From positions 5,883 through 69,882 of the forward strand of contig NZ_CALCDX010000240.1 in the NCBI RefSeq assembly GCF_937900395.1: 64,000 nt of DNA, read 5' to 3'. This document shows positions 26,106 through 33,789 of the stretch, piece by piece. A program made the translations under genes and the position numbers. Source of the DNA: an uncultured Caulobacter sp. (GTDB lineage Bacteria; Pseudomonadota; Alphaproteobacteria; Caulobacterales; Caulobacteraceae). The notes under the pieces were generated by a model. It saw nothing but the letters and a program-made list of their open reading frames with translations. It did not search any database and had not been told where the DNA came from. Each line of letters begins with the position of its first letter. The stretch's first letter is position 1.

Positions 26106-27253
26106 TGCTCCAGCCCCGCCAGCCGCCGGCGCTCGGCGTCGGTCAGGAAGGAGGCCGTCTCCAGCCGGCTCCACAGGGCGTCGCGCTCGGCCGACAGGGC
26201 CGGGACGGCGTCGAGGTCGGGGGCGATCCGCGCGCCGGGGAACTTCGCGGCCAGCCAGGCGGTCAGGGCGCGCGCCGCCCGCTCGGCCAGCGGAACCACC
26301 GTGCTGCGCCAGAAGGCGGCGTTGGCCTCGCGGTAGTTGGCGTAGGTGTTGTCGCCGGGGATGCCGAGCAGCTGCGGCGGAACCCCGAACGCCAGGGCGA
26401 TCTCGCGGGCGGCGGCGTGCTTGCCCTGCGTGAAGTCCATCTCGGCCGGCGTCAGCGACATGGCCCGCCAGTCGAGGCCGCCTTCCAGCAAGAGCGGCCG
26501 ACCGGCGTTGGCGGCCCCGGAGTGCGCGTTGGCCAGCTCGGTCTTCAGCCGGTCGAACTGCTCGTCGGTCAGGCGGTCGCCGGCGTCCTTGCTGGAGTAG
26601 ACCAGCGCGCCCGAGGGCCTCGCCGAGTTGTCCAGCAACGCCTTGTTCCAGGCGCTGGAGGCGTTGTGCACGTCGATCGCGAAGGCGGCGGCTTCGAGCG
26701 GCGAGAAGCCGTAGTGGTCGTTGGTCGGGTTGAACAGCTTGAGGTGCAGCACCGGCAGCCAGCCGTCGCCGTCGCGCCCGATCCGGACCGTGCGCCCGGC
26801 GGCTTGATAGTCATAGGCCAGCGGCCAACCGCGCGGTCCCGGGACCACGGTCATCCGGTCGGGGCGCAGGGCGTAGAGCTCGCCAATGGACCTATTCTCC
26901 CGAGCGTCGCCGGCCGCTTCCAGATAGGCGTTGCCGGCCACCTGCAGATTGCCGAAGAACGCCTCCATCAGATCCGGACCGCCCTGCTCGGGATTGGGCC
27001 GATCCAGCAGGCGCTTGAGCGGATGGTCGTCGGCGCGGCGGCCGTCGACGAAGACCGCCAGCGGCGTCGCGGCGGCGGCCTCGGCGATCATCCGCACGCA
27101 GCGATAGGCCACCGGGTTCTTGCCGAACCCCTCGGCGGCGAGCGCGCCATAGTCCCGCGGCGTCCACTGAGGGCGGCCGCCCGTGGTCAACGCGATCAGC
27201 CGCGCGACGCGGGAGTCCTTGCGCTCGGGCGGGCGCGGTTTGGGGAAGAGCAT
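26102..27253 (-). CDS. GTA gp3, HK97-family portal protein
   Basis: A 383-residue portal protein that forms the DNA entry channel. The phage portal domain covers about residues 35-350, including DRPNPEQGGPDLMEAFFGN and the QLLGIPGDNTYANYREA segment. I chose the ATG at 27253 (MLFPKPRPPE). The C-terminus ends in a short helical crown region. Confidence 0.95.
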   Translation of the reverse strand: MLFPKPRPPERKDSRVARLIALTTGGRPQWTPRDYGALAAEGFGKNPVAYRCVRMIAEAAAATPLAVFVDGRRADDHPLKRLLDRPNPEQGGPDLMEAFFGNLQVAGNAYLEAAGDARENRSIGELYALRPDRMTVVPGPRGWPLAYDYQAAGRTVRIGRDGDGWLPVLHLKLFNPTNDHYGFSPLEAAAFAIDVHNASSAWNKALLDNSARPSGALVYSSKDAGDRLTDEQFDRLKTELANAHSGAANAGRPLLLEGGLDWRAMSLTPAEMDFTQGKHAAAREIALAFGVPPQLLGIPGDNTYANYREANAAFWRSTVVPLAERAARALTAWLAAKFPGARIAPDLDAVPALSAERDALWSRLETASFLTDAERRRLAGLEH

Positions 27254-27331
27254 GGCGGGAGCTCCAGTGGGCGCGAGTTGAGAACGAATAGGGAACAATG
27301 TAGGGTGGTGGAGAAGGCGCGAAGGCCTCCA

Positions 27332-27386
27332 AAGATCCTCCCCCGCGATGCGGGGGAGGTGTCGCGGAGCGACGGAGGGGGCGAGC
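27332..27386. repeat. Family C repeat, left arm of a DUF559 cassette
   Basis: A 55-nt arm with hairpin CTCCCCCGCGATGCGGGGGAG, a second hairpin GTCGCGGAGCGAC, and GGAGGGGGCGAGC. Its inverted partner is at 27745-27799, on the other side of the DUF559 gene. Confidence 0.92.
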
Positions 27387-27399
27387 ACGGGAGAAGCTA

Positions 27400-27801
27400 A
27401 TGAGACCTCCCCTCGCGCAGCGTCTGACGGCACAGCGCTTCCGAACAGAGCTGACGTTGCCCGAAGGCTTGCTTTGGCAGAGATTGAAGGGCCGAAAAAT
27501 CGCCGGCCTACACTTTCGCCGACAGCATCCCCTTGGACCTTACATTCTCGATTTCTACTGCGAGGAGATGCGCCTAGCCGTCGAGGTCGATGGCGAAGCG
27601 CATTGCTTCGATGACCGACCTCGCAGGGACGCTGCGCGAGATGCGTGGCTGATCGATCGGGGAGTCATCACGCTACGCATCCCGGCGCGTGACATTCTCG
27701 CATCGCCGGAGACGGCGGTGGGGCGAATACTGGATCAAGTCAGCGCTCGCCCCCTCCGGCCCTCTGGGCCACCTCCCCCGCATCGCGGGGGAGGATCTTG
27801 A
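27400..27801 (+). CDS. DUF559 (Vsr-like PD-(D/E)XK) endonuclease-domain protein 1
   Basis: A 133-residue protein of the DUF559 family, which has the Vsr/restriction-endonuclease-like fold. The conserved features are LPEGLLWQRLKGRKIAGLHF, the strand YILDFYCEEMRLAVEVDG (with catalytic-type Asp and Glu-Val-Asp), and AWLIDRGVITLRIPA. Reverse orientation to the GTA operon, between portal and large terminase. The last 20 residues (SARPLRPSGPPPP…) and the stop codon are read from the right arm of the repeat. The start ATG follows GGGAGAAG. Confidence 0.88.
   Translation: MRPPLAQRLTAQRFRTELTLPEGLLWQRLKGRKIAGLHFRRQHPLGPYILDFYCEEMRLAVEVDGEAHCFDDRPRRDAARDAWLIDRGVITLRIPARDILASPETAVGRILDQVSARPLRPSGPPPPHRGGGS
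27745..27799. repeat. Family C repeat, right arm of a DUF559 cassette
   Basis: Inverted partner of 27332-27386. All 42 positions outside the second hairpin are identical. The 13-nt second hairpin is GGCCCAGAGGGCC in one arm and GTCGCGGAGCGAC in the other, so the pairing is preserved while the sequence differs. Confidence 0.92.
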
Positions 27802-27814
27802 GCGTTACTGACCC

Positions 27815-29062
27815 TCAAAGCGCCCTCAGCCTCGGCCGCCTCTCCGGCCCCAGCATCAGCTCACTCACCGCCCAGACCAGGGCGTCCGCGCGGTCGGGGC
27901 TGTGTTCAAGGTCGCCGGAGCCGAGGGCCATCAGCTCCTCCTCAAGCGCCGTGAACGACCCGCAGTGCAGCACCCGGCCCTGTTCGTAGAGCGCCGCCAC
28001 CGGTTCGGCCCGCGCGCGCTTGCCCACGCTCGCCCGCACCAGCTTCACCCGGCAGGGCGGGTCGGCCTGGGCGAGCACCGAGCGGACCATGTCGCCGCCC
28101 TGGTTGGCCTCGGCCACGAGGGCGTCGGCGTTCCAGAGCCTCGCGGCCGCCACCGCCCTCGCCGCCCAAGCCGCCGGGGACAGCCCCCGCGCGGTCTCGT
28201 CGGCCAGGACGAAGGCGCGGTCGTCGCGGCGGGCGACCACCACGATGCCGCAGGCGTCGCCGCCGGCGGTGGCGGGCGGGTCGACGGCGACGACCACGCG
28301 GTCCAGGCGCGCCGGTCGCGCGGCGCGGCAGCGCGCCAGGTCCTCGGCGCGGAACAGGCCTCCGTCGGTCTCGACGATCACCCCGTCCAGCTCCTGGGCG
28401 GCCAGGCGGGTTCCGCCGTAGAGGCTGTCCAGCGTCCGCAGGAAGGCGGGCGCCAGGTTGCCGGCGTTGGCGGCCGTGCCGGCGCGGGTCAGGGAGACGC
28501 CGGGCTCGGCCATCAACACCTTGAGCGCCCGATGGGGCTTGGGCGTCGTGGTCACGACCAGTCGCGGATCGGTCCCCAGGCGTAGGCCGAAACGCAGCAT
28601 GGCCAGGGTGTCGCCGGGCTTGGGCCAGGCGCAGAACTCGTCGGCCCAGGCGGCGTGGAACTGAGGGCCGCGTAGACTGTCGGGGTCCTCGGCCGAGAAC
28701 GCGTAGGCGCAGGCGCCGTTGGGCCAGACCAGGCGCCGGCGAGAGGCTTCCCAGCGGGGGCGGAACGCCGGCCCACCCATCGCCTTGAGGCCCGATGGCC
28801 CCTCGATCATCACCTCGCGCACATCGTGCAGCGTGGGCCCGACCAGGGCGAGGTTGGGATAGGCCAGCGCGTTCAAAGTGATCCATCGAGCGCCCGCGAA
28901 GGTCTTGCCGGCGCCGCGTCCGCCCAGCATCAGCCAAGTGGACCAAGGCTCGCGATGCGGCGACATCTGGTGCTTCAGCGGATCGGCCTGGACCGCGCTA
29001 AGCAGGCGCTGCTGGTCCTCCTTCACCAGAAGCGACGCCGCCTGCGCCAGCGTCCTGATCAT
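27815..29062 (-). CDS. GTA gp2, terminase large subunit
   Basis: A 415-residue DNA-packaging motor. The ATPase has the Walker A motif (LMLGGRGAGKTFAG, about residues 45-58) and the acidic motif AAWADEFCAW. The C-terminal nuclease region has acidic motifs (VVAVDPPATAGGDACG, then LVAEANQGG and SPDRADALVWA). I chose the ATG at 29062, inside the 3' end of the small terminase gene; a much longer frame is the shadow of that gene. Confidence 0.93.
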   Translation of the reverse strand: MIRTLAQAASLLVKEDQQRLLSAVQADPLKHQMSPHREPWSTWLMLGGRGAGKTFAGARWITLNALAYPNLALVGPTLHDVREVMIEGPSGLKAMGGPAFRPRWEASRRRLVWPNGACAYAFSAEDPDSLRGPQFHAAWADEFCAWPKPGDTLAMLRFGLRLGTDPRLVVTTTPKPHRALKVLMAEPGVSLTRAGTAANAGNLAPAFLRTLDSLYGGTRLAAQELDGVIVETDGGLFRAEDLARCRAARPARLDRVVVAVDPPATAGGDACGIVVVARRDDRAFVLADETARGLSPAAWAARAVAAARLWNADALVAEANQGGDMVRSVLAQADPPCRVKLVRASVGKRARAEPVAALYEQGRVLHCGSFTALEEELMALGSGDLEHSPDRADALVWAVSELMLGPERRPRLRAL

Positions 29063-29405
29063 CTTGTTCTTTGAGCTCGAGCAGCTCAGCGAAGCGAGTG
29101 AAGCGGGCGACAAGAGCGGCCTGAAGTTCTTCGGGATCGTCCGGGATGCCATCATGCATGGAGGCCTCGTCGTCATCGGCCGCCTCGGCGGCGGCGGGCT
29201 TGGTCTTGGGTTCGGGGACCATCGTCGCCACCGCCTTGGCCGACCGGGCGAAGACGCCGCAGATGCGGGCGTCCTTCTCGATCTGGGCTTTCTCGGCGGG
29301 GTCGTCGGTGGCTTCGAAGGCGGCGATGAGTTCATCCATCTTCGCCGTGAGGCGGCCCTGCAGCGTCTCGCTCCAGGTCCGGACCTCGTCGCTATTTCCG
29401 GCCAT
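28998..29405 (-). CDS. GTA gp1, terminase small subunit-like
   Basis: A 135-residue protein at the 5' end of the cluster, in the position of the GTA small terminase. The N-terminal half is a coiled coil (TWSETLQGRLTAKMDELIA), and the rest is Ala/Asp/Glu-rich. The 3' end overlaps gp2 by 65 nt, a feature also seen in other GTAs. The identification rests on position and composition. Confidence 0.8.
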   Translation of the reverse strand: MAGNSDEVRTWSETLQGRLTAKMDELIAAFEATDDPAEKAQIEKDARICGVFARSAKAVATMVPEPKTKPAAAEAADDDEASMHDGIPDDPEELQAALVARFTRFAELLELKEQDDQDAGAGGVASGEGGPAAPA

Positions 29406-29594
29406 GACACAAAGATACGGCGCCAGCGGACGCGGATGATCCAGAAGCCTGTAAAAGTGACAAGTCGTTGATTTAGCGCGACTCCATCTCGTCTATGCCG
29501 AGCATACAGCGGGCTGAACGCCCGTACTTGCCCCCGCGGGCGGCTCGACAGCGGCGCGCGCGCCGGCCACCTTGGCGAAAAAAGGGGAGAGAGC

Positions 29595-30347
29595 ATGATC
29601 GACCTGACCGGAAGGACCGTCCTGGTCACCGGCGCCTCGTCCGGCATCGGGGCGCACCTGGCCCGCCGGGCCGCCGCCGCCGGAGCCAAGGTGGCGCTGG
29701 CCGCGCGCCGCGCCGACCGGCTCGAAGCCCTGGTCGCCGAGATCGGCGCCAATGCGGCGGCCTTTTCGATAGACGTCGAGGACGAGGGCTCGATCATCGC
29801 CGGCTATGACGCCATCAGCGACCGCCTGGGCGCGCCGGACACGGTGATCGCCAACGCCGGGATCAATATCCAGGGCTCGGCCCTCGACATCGAGGCGACC
29901 GACTTCGACAAGGTGATGGGGGTCAACACCCGCGGCGTGTTCCTGACGGCCCGCGAGGGAGCGCGGCGGATGATCCGGGCGGGTTCCGAGCAGTCGGGGC
30001 GCGGACGGATCCTGCTGGTCGCCTCGATCGGGGCGCACAAGGTGCTGCCCGGCGTGACCGCCTACTGCGCGTCCAAGGCCGCCACGGCCATGATGGGCAA
30101 GAGCCTGGCCCGCGAGTGGGCCCGCAAGGGGATCAACGTCAACGTCCTCTGCCCCGGCTATATCCGCACCGAGCTGAACAGCGACTGGTTCGACACCGAG
30201 GGCGGCGCGCGGCTGGTCGGAAGTTTCCCCCGCAAGCGGCTGATGGACGAGGACGACCTGACCGGAACGGCGCTCTACCTGTGCTCCGACGCCGCGCGAG
30301 CGGTGACGGGGAGCGTGTTCACCGTGGACGACGGGCAGTCGCTGTAG
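29595..30347 (+). CDS. SDR-family oxidoreductase
   Basis: A 250-residue classical short-chain dehydrogenase. The NAD(P)-binding motif TGASSGIG lies at residues 13-20, the NAG motif (IANAGINI) near 90, the catalytic Ser in VASIG and the catalytic YCASK. Classical SDR length. The substrate is not evident; a sugar or hydroxyacid dehydrogenase is possible given the KGSADH gene downstream. It is 315 nt from that gene and separated from it by a family C repeat. Confidence 0.88.
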   Translation: MIDLTGRTVLVTGASSGIGAHLARRAAAAGAKVALAARRADRLEALVAEIGANAAAFSIDVEDEGSIIAGYDAISDRLGAPDTVIANAGINIQGSALDIEATDFDKVMGVNTRGVFLTAREGARRMIRAGSEQSGRGRILLVASIGAHKVLPGVTAYCASKAATAMMGKSLAREWARKGINVNVLCPGYIRTELNSDWFDTEGGARLVGSFPRKRLMDEDDLTGTALYLCSDAARAVTGSVFTVDDGQSL

Positions 30348-30351
30348 AAGA

Positions 30352-30503
30352 TGCTCCCCCGCGATGCGGGGGAGCTGTCGCTCCCGCGTCGCGCGAAGCG
30401 CGCGCCCGAGGATAAACTCCGCGACTGAGGGGGCGAGCACCGTGATGGCCGAGCTTGCCCCTCCGGCCCTCTGGGCCACCTCCCACGCGTTGCGGGGGAG
30501 GAA
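30352..30503. repeat. Family C palindromic repeat with an internal insert
   Basis: Arms CTCCCCCGCGATGCGGGGGAG and CTCCCACGCGTTGCGGGGGAG are inverted copies. The second hairpin of the left arm is enlarged: an extra hairpin (CGCGTCGCGCGAAGCGCGCG) extends the stem of GTCGC…GCGAC, while the right arm has GGCCCTCTGGGCC. Confidence 0.85.
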
Positions 30504-30600
30504 CATCACCCTTGGCGCCTGCGCCAAACCGGGCTTCAAAGCCCCCTTCGGGAACGGCCGCGGACAGCTTCGCGCTGAAAGCCGGATCGCGCGCATGGAC

Positions 30601-30628
30601 TTGTCATGTTAGCGCTCCCATCTATAGC
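30601..30628 (+). promoter_or_regulatory. Promoter with LacI-type operator upstream of the semialdehyde dehydrogenase
   Basis: TTGTCA (30601-30606) and TATAGC (30623-30628) are separated by 16 nt, a good -35/-10 pair. The spacer holds TGTTAGCGCTCCCA (30607-30620), a LacI-family-like palindrome around AGCGCT. The same core is upstream of GH10 (GGTAGCGCTACC). A xylose/xylan repressor acting here is inferred. Confidence 0.55.
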
Positions 30629-30661
30629 GATCGCAACGACAACACTTGCAGGACGACCAAA

Positions 30662-32245
30662 GTGCATCTGACCGGCCAGCTTCTGATCGGCGGCGAAAGC
30701 CGCAAGGGGACCAACGGCGAGATCAAGGGCGTCAATCCGGCGACCGGCGAGATCCTGGAGCCCGCGTTCGGCGGCGCGACCAAGGCCGACGTCGACGCGG
30801 CCGCCGCCCTGGCGCACGAGGCCTTCGCCAGCTACCGCGCCCTGCCCTACGAGACCCGCGCGACCTTCCTGGAGACGATCGCCGAGCACATCGAGGCGAT
30901 CGGCGATGATCTGATCGTCCGCACCATGGCCGAGACAGGCCTGCCCCGCCCGCGCCTGGAAGGCGAACGCGGCCGCACGGTCGGCCAGCTGCGCCTGTTC
31001 GCCAGTGTGCTGCGCGACGGCGGCTTCCTGGAAGCCCGCATCGACCCGGCCCTGCCGGACCGCAAGCCGCTGCCGCGTCCGGACCTGCGCCTGCGCAACG
31101 TGCCCCTGGGTCCCGTGGCCGTGTTCGGCGCATCGAACTTCCCGCTGGCCTTCTCGGTGGCCGGCGGCGACACCGCCTCGGCCCTGGCCGCCGGCTGCCC
31201 GGTCATCGTCAAGGCCCACCCCGCCCACCCCGGCGCCTCGGAGCTGGTCGGCCGCGCCATCCAGAGCGCCGTCGCCGCCTGCGGCCTGCACCCGGGCGTG
31301 TTCTCGATGATCCACGACAGCGGCTATGAGGTCAGCCAGGCCCTGGTCGCCGATCCCCGTGTCAAGGCCGCCGGCTTCACCGGCTCGCGCCGCGGGGGCC
31401 TCGCTTTGCTCGCCATCGCCCAGGGCCGCCCCGAGCCGATCCCGTTCTACGCCGAGATGAGCAGCATCAATCCGGTGATCATGCTGCCCGCCGCCCTGAA
31501 GGCGCGCGGCCCGGCGATCGCCCCGGACTTCGTGGCCGCCCTGACCCTGGGCGCGGGCCAGTTCTGCACCAATCCCGGCCTGATCCTGGCGATCGACGGC
31601 CCTGAACTGGACGCCTTCATCGAGGCCGCCGGCAAGGCGGTCGAGGCCGCCCCGGCCTCGGTCATGCTGACCCCCGGCATCTGCAAGGCCTTCGCCCATG
31701 GCGTCGCGGCCCTCAGCGAAGCCAAGGAAGTGACCACCGTCGCGCGCGGCGTCCCCGGTCCGGACGGCAGCCACACCGGCCGCGCGGCCCTGTTCAGCGT
31801 CGCGGCCAAGGATTTCCTGGCCAATCCGCACCTGCACGAGGAAGTGTTCGGCGCCGCCTCGGTCGTGGTCCGCGCCACCGACCAGGCCGAGCTGGAGAAG
31901 GTGGTCGCCGCCGTCGAGGGCCAGCTGACCATCGCCATCCACATGGACGAGGCTGACCACGGCATCGCCGCCGCCCTGCTGCCGACCCTGGAGCTGAAGG
32001 CCGGCCGCATCCTGGTCAACGGCTTCGGCACCGGTGTCGAGGTGGCCCCGGCCATGGTCCACGGCGGCCCGTTCCCGGCCACCAGCGACGGCCGCACGAC
32101 CTCGGTGGGCACCCTGGCCATCGCCCGCTTCCTGCGCCCGGTCAGCTACCAGAACCTGCCGGAAGCCCTGCTGCCGGCCGAGCTGAAGACCGACAACCCG
32201 CTGGGCATCGCCCGGCGGGTCGATGGGAAGGTGAAGGTGGGGTGA
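30662..32245 (+). CDS. NADP-type aldehyde dehydrogenase, likely alpha-ketoglutarate semialdehyde dehydrogenase
   Basis: A 527-residue aldehyde dehydrogenase of the fatty-aldehyde/KGSADH-like subfamily, whose members oxidise 2,5-dioxopentanoate to 2-oxoglutarate at the end of Weimberg-type sugar and sugar-acid pathways. The catalytic Cys lies in GAGQFCTNPGL and the catalytic Glu in PFYAEMSSI; GSRRGG is the NAD(P)-binding stretch. The start is GTG at 30662 (VHLTGQLLIGG) with an upstream AGGA; the longer frame runs into a repeat. The operator in its promoter and the nearby xylan genes fit a pentose or uronate role. Confidence 0.88.
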   Translation: MHLTGQLLIGGESRKGTNGEIKGVNPATGEILEPAFGGATKADVDAAAALAHEAFASYRALPYETRATFLETIAEHIEAIGDDLIVRTMAETGLPRPRLEGERGRTVGQLRLFASVLRDGGFLEARIDPALPDRKPLPRPDLRLRNVPLGPVAVFGASNFPLAFSVAGGDTASALAAGCPVIVKAHPAHPGASELVGRAIQSAVAACGLHPGVFSMIHDSGYEVSQALVADPRVKAAGFTGSRRGGLALLAIAQGRPEPIPFYAEMSSINPVIMLPAALKARGPAIAPDFVAALTLGAGQFCTNPGLILAIDGPELDAFIEAAGKAVEAAPASVMLTPGICKAFAHGVAALSEAKEVTTVARGVPGPDGSHTGRAALFSVAAKDFLANPHLHEEVFGAASVVVRATDQAELEKVVAAVEGQLTIAIHMDEADHGIAAALLPTLELKAGRILVNGFGTGVEVAPAMVHGGPFPATSDGRTTSVGTLAIARFLRPVSYQNLPEALLPAELKTDNPLGIARRVDGKVKVG

Positions 32246-32257
32246 GGACGGATTAGG

Positions 32258-32375
32258 ATCCTCCCCCGCGATGCGGGGGAGGTGGCCCGGAGGGCCGGAG
32301 GGGGCTAGCTCGGACTAAGCAGCACTTGCCCCCTCAGTCGCTCGGCGACAGCTCCCCCGCATCGCGGGGGAGCAT
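32258..32375. repeat. Family C palindromic repeat
   Basis: Arms CTCCCCCGCGATGCGGGGGAG and CTCCCCCGCATCGCGGGGGAG, with second hairpins GGCCCGGAGGGCC and GTCGCTCGGCGAC. It follows the semialdehyde dehydrogenase gene. Confidence 0.9.
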
Positions 32376-32438
32376 CTTTTCCACCCAAACACTTAAGCAA
32401 TCACTTGACTATATACCCTCCCCACGATACTTAACCTC

Positions 32439-32777
32439 ATGCCTAACCAACAGCCCTCGCTCGATCTGATGTTCCAGGCCCTCGCGGACCCCGCGCGGCG
32501 GAGCATGGTCGAGCGGCTCAGCCGAGGCCCCGCCTCGGTGAGCGAGCTGGCCCGGCCGCTGGACATGTCGCTGCCGGCGGTCATGCAGCACCTGGCCATG
32601 CTGGAGGCGGGCGGGATCGTGACGTCGGAGAAGATCGGCCGGGTGCGCACCTGCCAGATCCGTTCCGAGGCCCTGTCGCTGGCCGAACAATGGATCAACC
32701 AGAGGCGCACCCAGTGGGAACAGCGCCTCGACCGGCTGGGGGCGTTTCTCGCGGCCGAGGAAGAGGAAACGAAATGA
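32439..32777 (+). CDS. ArsR-family helix-turn-helix regulator
   Basis: A 112-residue ArsR-type winged helix protein (LADPARRSMVERLSRGPASV; LPAVMQHLAMLEAGGIV). No metal-binding cysteines are seen in the DNA-binding helix, as in the subgroup paired with SRPBCC proteins. The gene overlaps the next one by 4 nt (ATGA), and the two probably regulate their own operon. Confidence 0.92.
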   Translation: MPNQQPSLDLMFQALADPARRSMVERLSRGPASVSELARPLDMSLPAVMQHLAMLEAGGIVTSEKIGRVRTCQIRSEALSLAEQWINQRRTQWEQRLDRLGAFLAAEEEETK

Positions 32778-33232
32778 CCCAACGCAGCGCCATCCACGCC
32801 ACCTTCGTCGTCGAGCGGGTCTACGCCGCCTCGCCCGCCCGGGTGTTCGCCGCCTTCGCCGATCCGGAGAAGAAGGCCCAGTGGTTCCACGGCCCCGAGG
32901 AATGGGGCCCGCCGGAGAGCGGCATGGATTTCCGCGTCGGCGGCGAGGACTACGCCGTCAGCCGCCCGCCGGGCGAGCTGCCCCACCACTTCCGCAGCCG
33001 CTACCACGACATCGTTCCGAACGAGCGGATCGTCTACACCTACTGGATGCACCACGGCGAGAACCTGGCCTCGGTGTCGGTCTCGACCATCGAGGTGCGG
33101 CCGGAAGGCGCCAAGACCCGCCTGGTCATCACCGAGGTCGGGGTGTTCCTGGACGGCTACTACAGCCCCGCAGGCCGCGAGGACGGCACGCGCCAGCTGA
33201 TGGAACAGATCGTTCCGATCGTGGAGGGGTGA
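32774..33232 (+). CDS. SRPBCC/AHSA1-family protein
   Basis: A 152-residue START-like (SRPBCC) protein of the activator-of-Hsp90-ATPase-like family. The opening VVERVYAASPARVFAAFADP and the segment ERIVYTYWMHH are typical. Members bind hydrophobic ligands in a deep cavity. It is translationally coupled to the ArsR gene. Confidence 0.9.
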   Translation: MTQRSAIHATFVVERVYAASPARVFAAFADPEKKAQWFHGPEEWGPPESGMDFRVGGEDYAVSRPPGELPHHFRSRYHDIVPNERIVYTYWMHHGENLASVSVSTIEVRPEGAKTRLVITEVGVFLDGYYSPAGREDGTRQLMEQIVPIVEG

Positions 33233-33239
33233 GAATGGA

Positions 33240-33357
33240 TCCTCCCCCGCGATGCGGGGGAGGTGGCCCAGAGGGCCGGAGGGGGCTAGCTCGGCGGGCT
33301 TCCAGTTCGCCCCTTCAGTCGCTCCGCGACAGCTCCCCCGCATCGCGGGGGGGCATC
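33240..33357. repeat. Family C palindromic repeat
   Basis: Arms CTCCCCCGCGATGCGGGGGAG and CTCCCCCGCATCGCGGGGGG, with second hairpins GGCCCAGAGGGCC and GTCGCTCCGCGAC. It lies between convergent genes and may act as a bidirectional terminator. Confidence 0.9.
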
Positions 33358-33364
33358 TTTCTAA

Positions 33365-33787
33365 CTAATGCCCGCCCGCCGCCGGCGGCTTCGCCATCTT
33401 CGCCACGTCCGCTTCCGTCACCGGCTTGGCGTAGCTGTTCCCGAAGTGGGTCCGGACATAGGTGATCGCCTCGGCCATCTGGGCGTTGCTGAGCGTGCCG
33501 ACGAAGCCGGGCATGGCGCCCTTGCCGCCGGTGACGATCATGATCGGATAGGCCGCGCCGGCCAGCCGGGGGTTCGAGGCCAGAGCGGGAATCGTCCCCG
33601 CCCCGACTCCCCCTTTCGCATCGGCCATGTGGCAGGCCTGGCAGACCTGGGTGTAGACCTGCTCGCCGGTCACCGGCTTGGCCGCGCGGACGATGCCGCC
33701 GCCGGTGTCGCCGCCGCCCGAAGCCGGCGTCTGGGCCATGGCCGGAAAGGCCGCCACGAGGGCCGCCGTCAGAACGATCTTCCTCAT
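33365..33787 (-). CDS. Class I c-type cytochrome
   Basis: A 140-residue secreted monohaem cytochrome. The signal peptide is at about 1-18 (MRKIVLTAALVAAFPAMA), and the haem motif CQACH lies near residues 51-55. A methionine in the GAMPGF loop is the likely sixth ligand. It starts 2 nt after the amine oxidase stop codon, so it is encoded second in a two-gene operon. It probably accepts electrons from the oxidase. Confidence 0.9.
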   Translation of the reverse strand: MRKIVLTAALVAAFPAMAQTPASGGGDTGGGIVRAAKPVTGEQVYTQVCQACHMADAKGGVGAGTIPALASNPRLAGAAYPIMIVTGGKGAMPGFVGTLSNAQMAEAITYVRTHFGNSYAKPVTEADVAKMAKPPAAGGH

Positions 33788-33789
33788 GA

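Noticed and set aside
14349..29405. The phage-like cluster as a complete prophage
   Set aside because: There is no integrase, replication, lysis or repressor gene, and gene order and families match a gene transfer agent.
30455..30661. An N-terminal extension of the semialdehyde dehydrogenase
   Set aside because: It is the translated family C repeat, including an LRPSGPPP-like motif, followed by the promoter region; the enzyme fold starts at the GTG at 30662.
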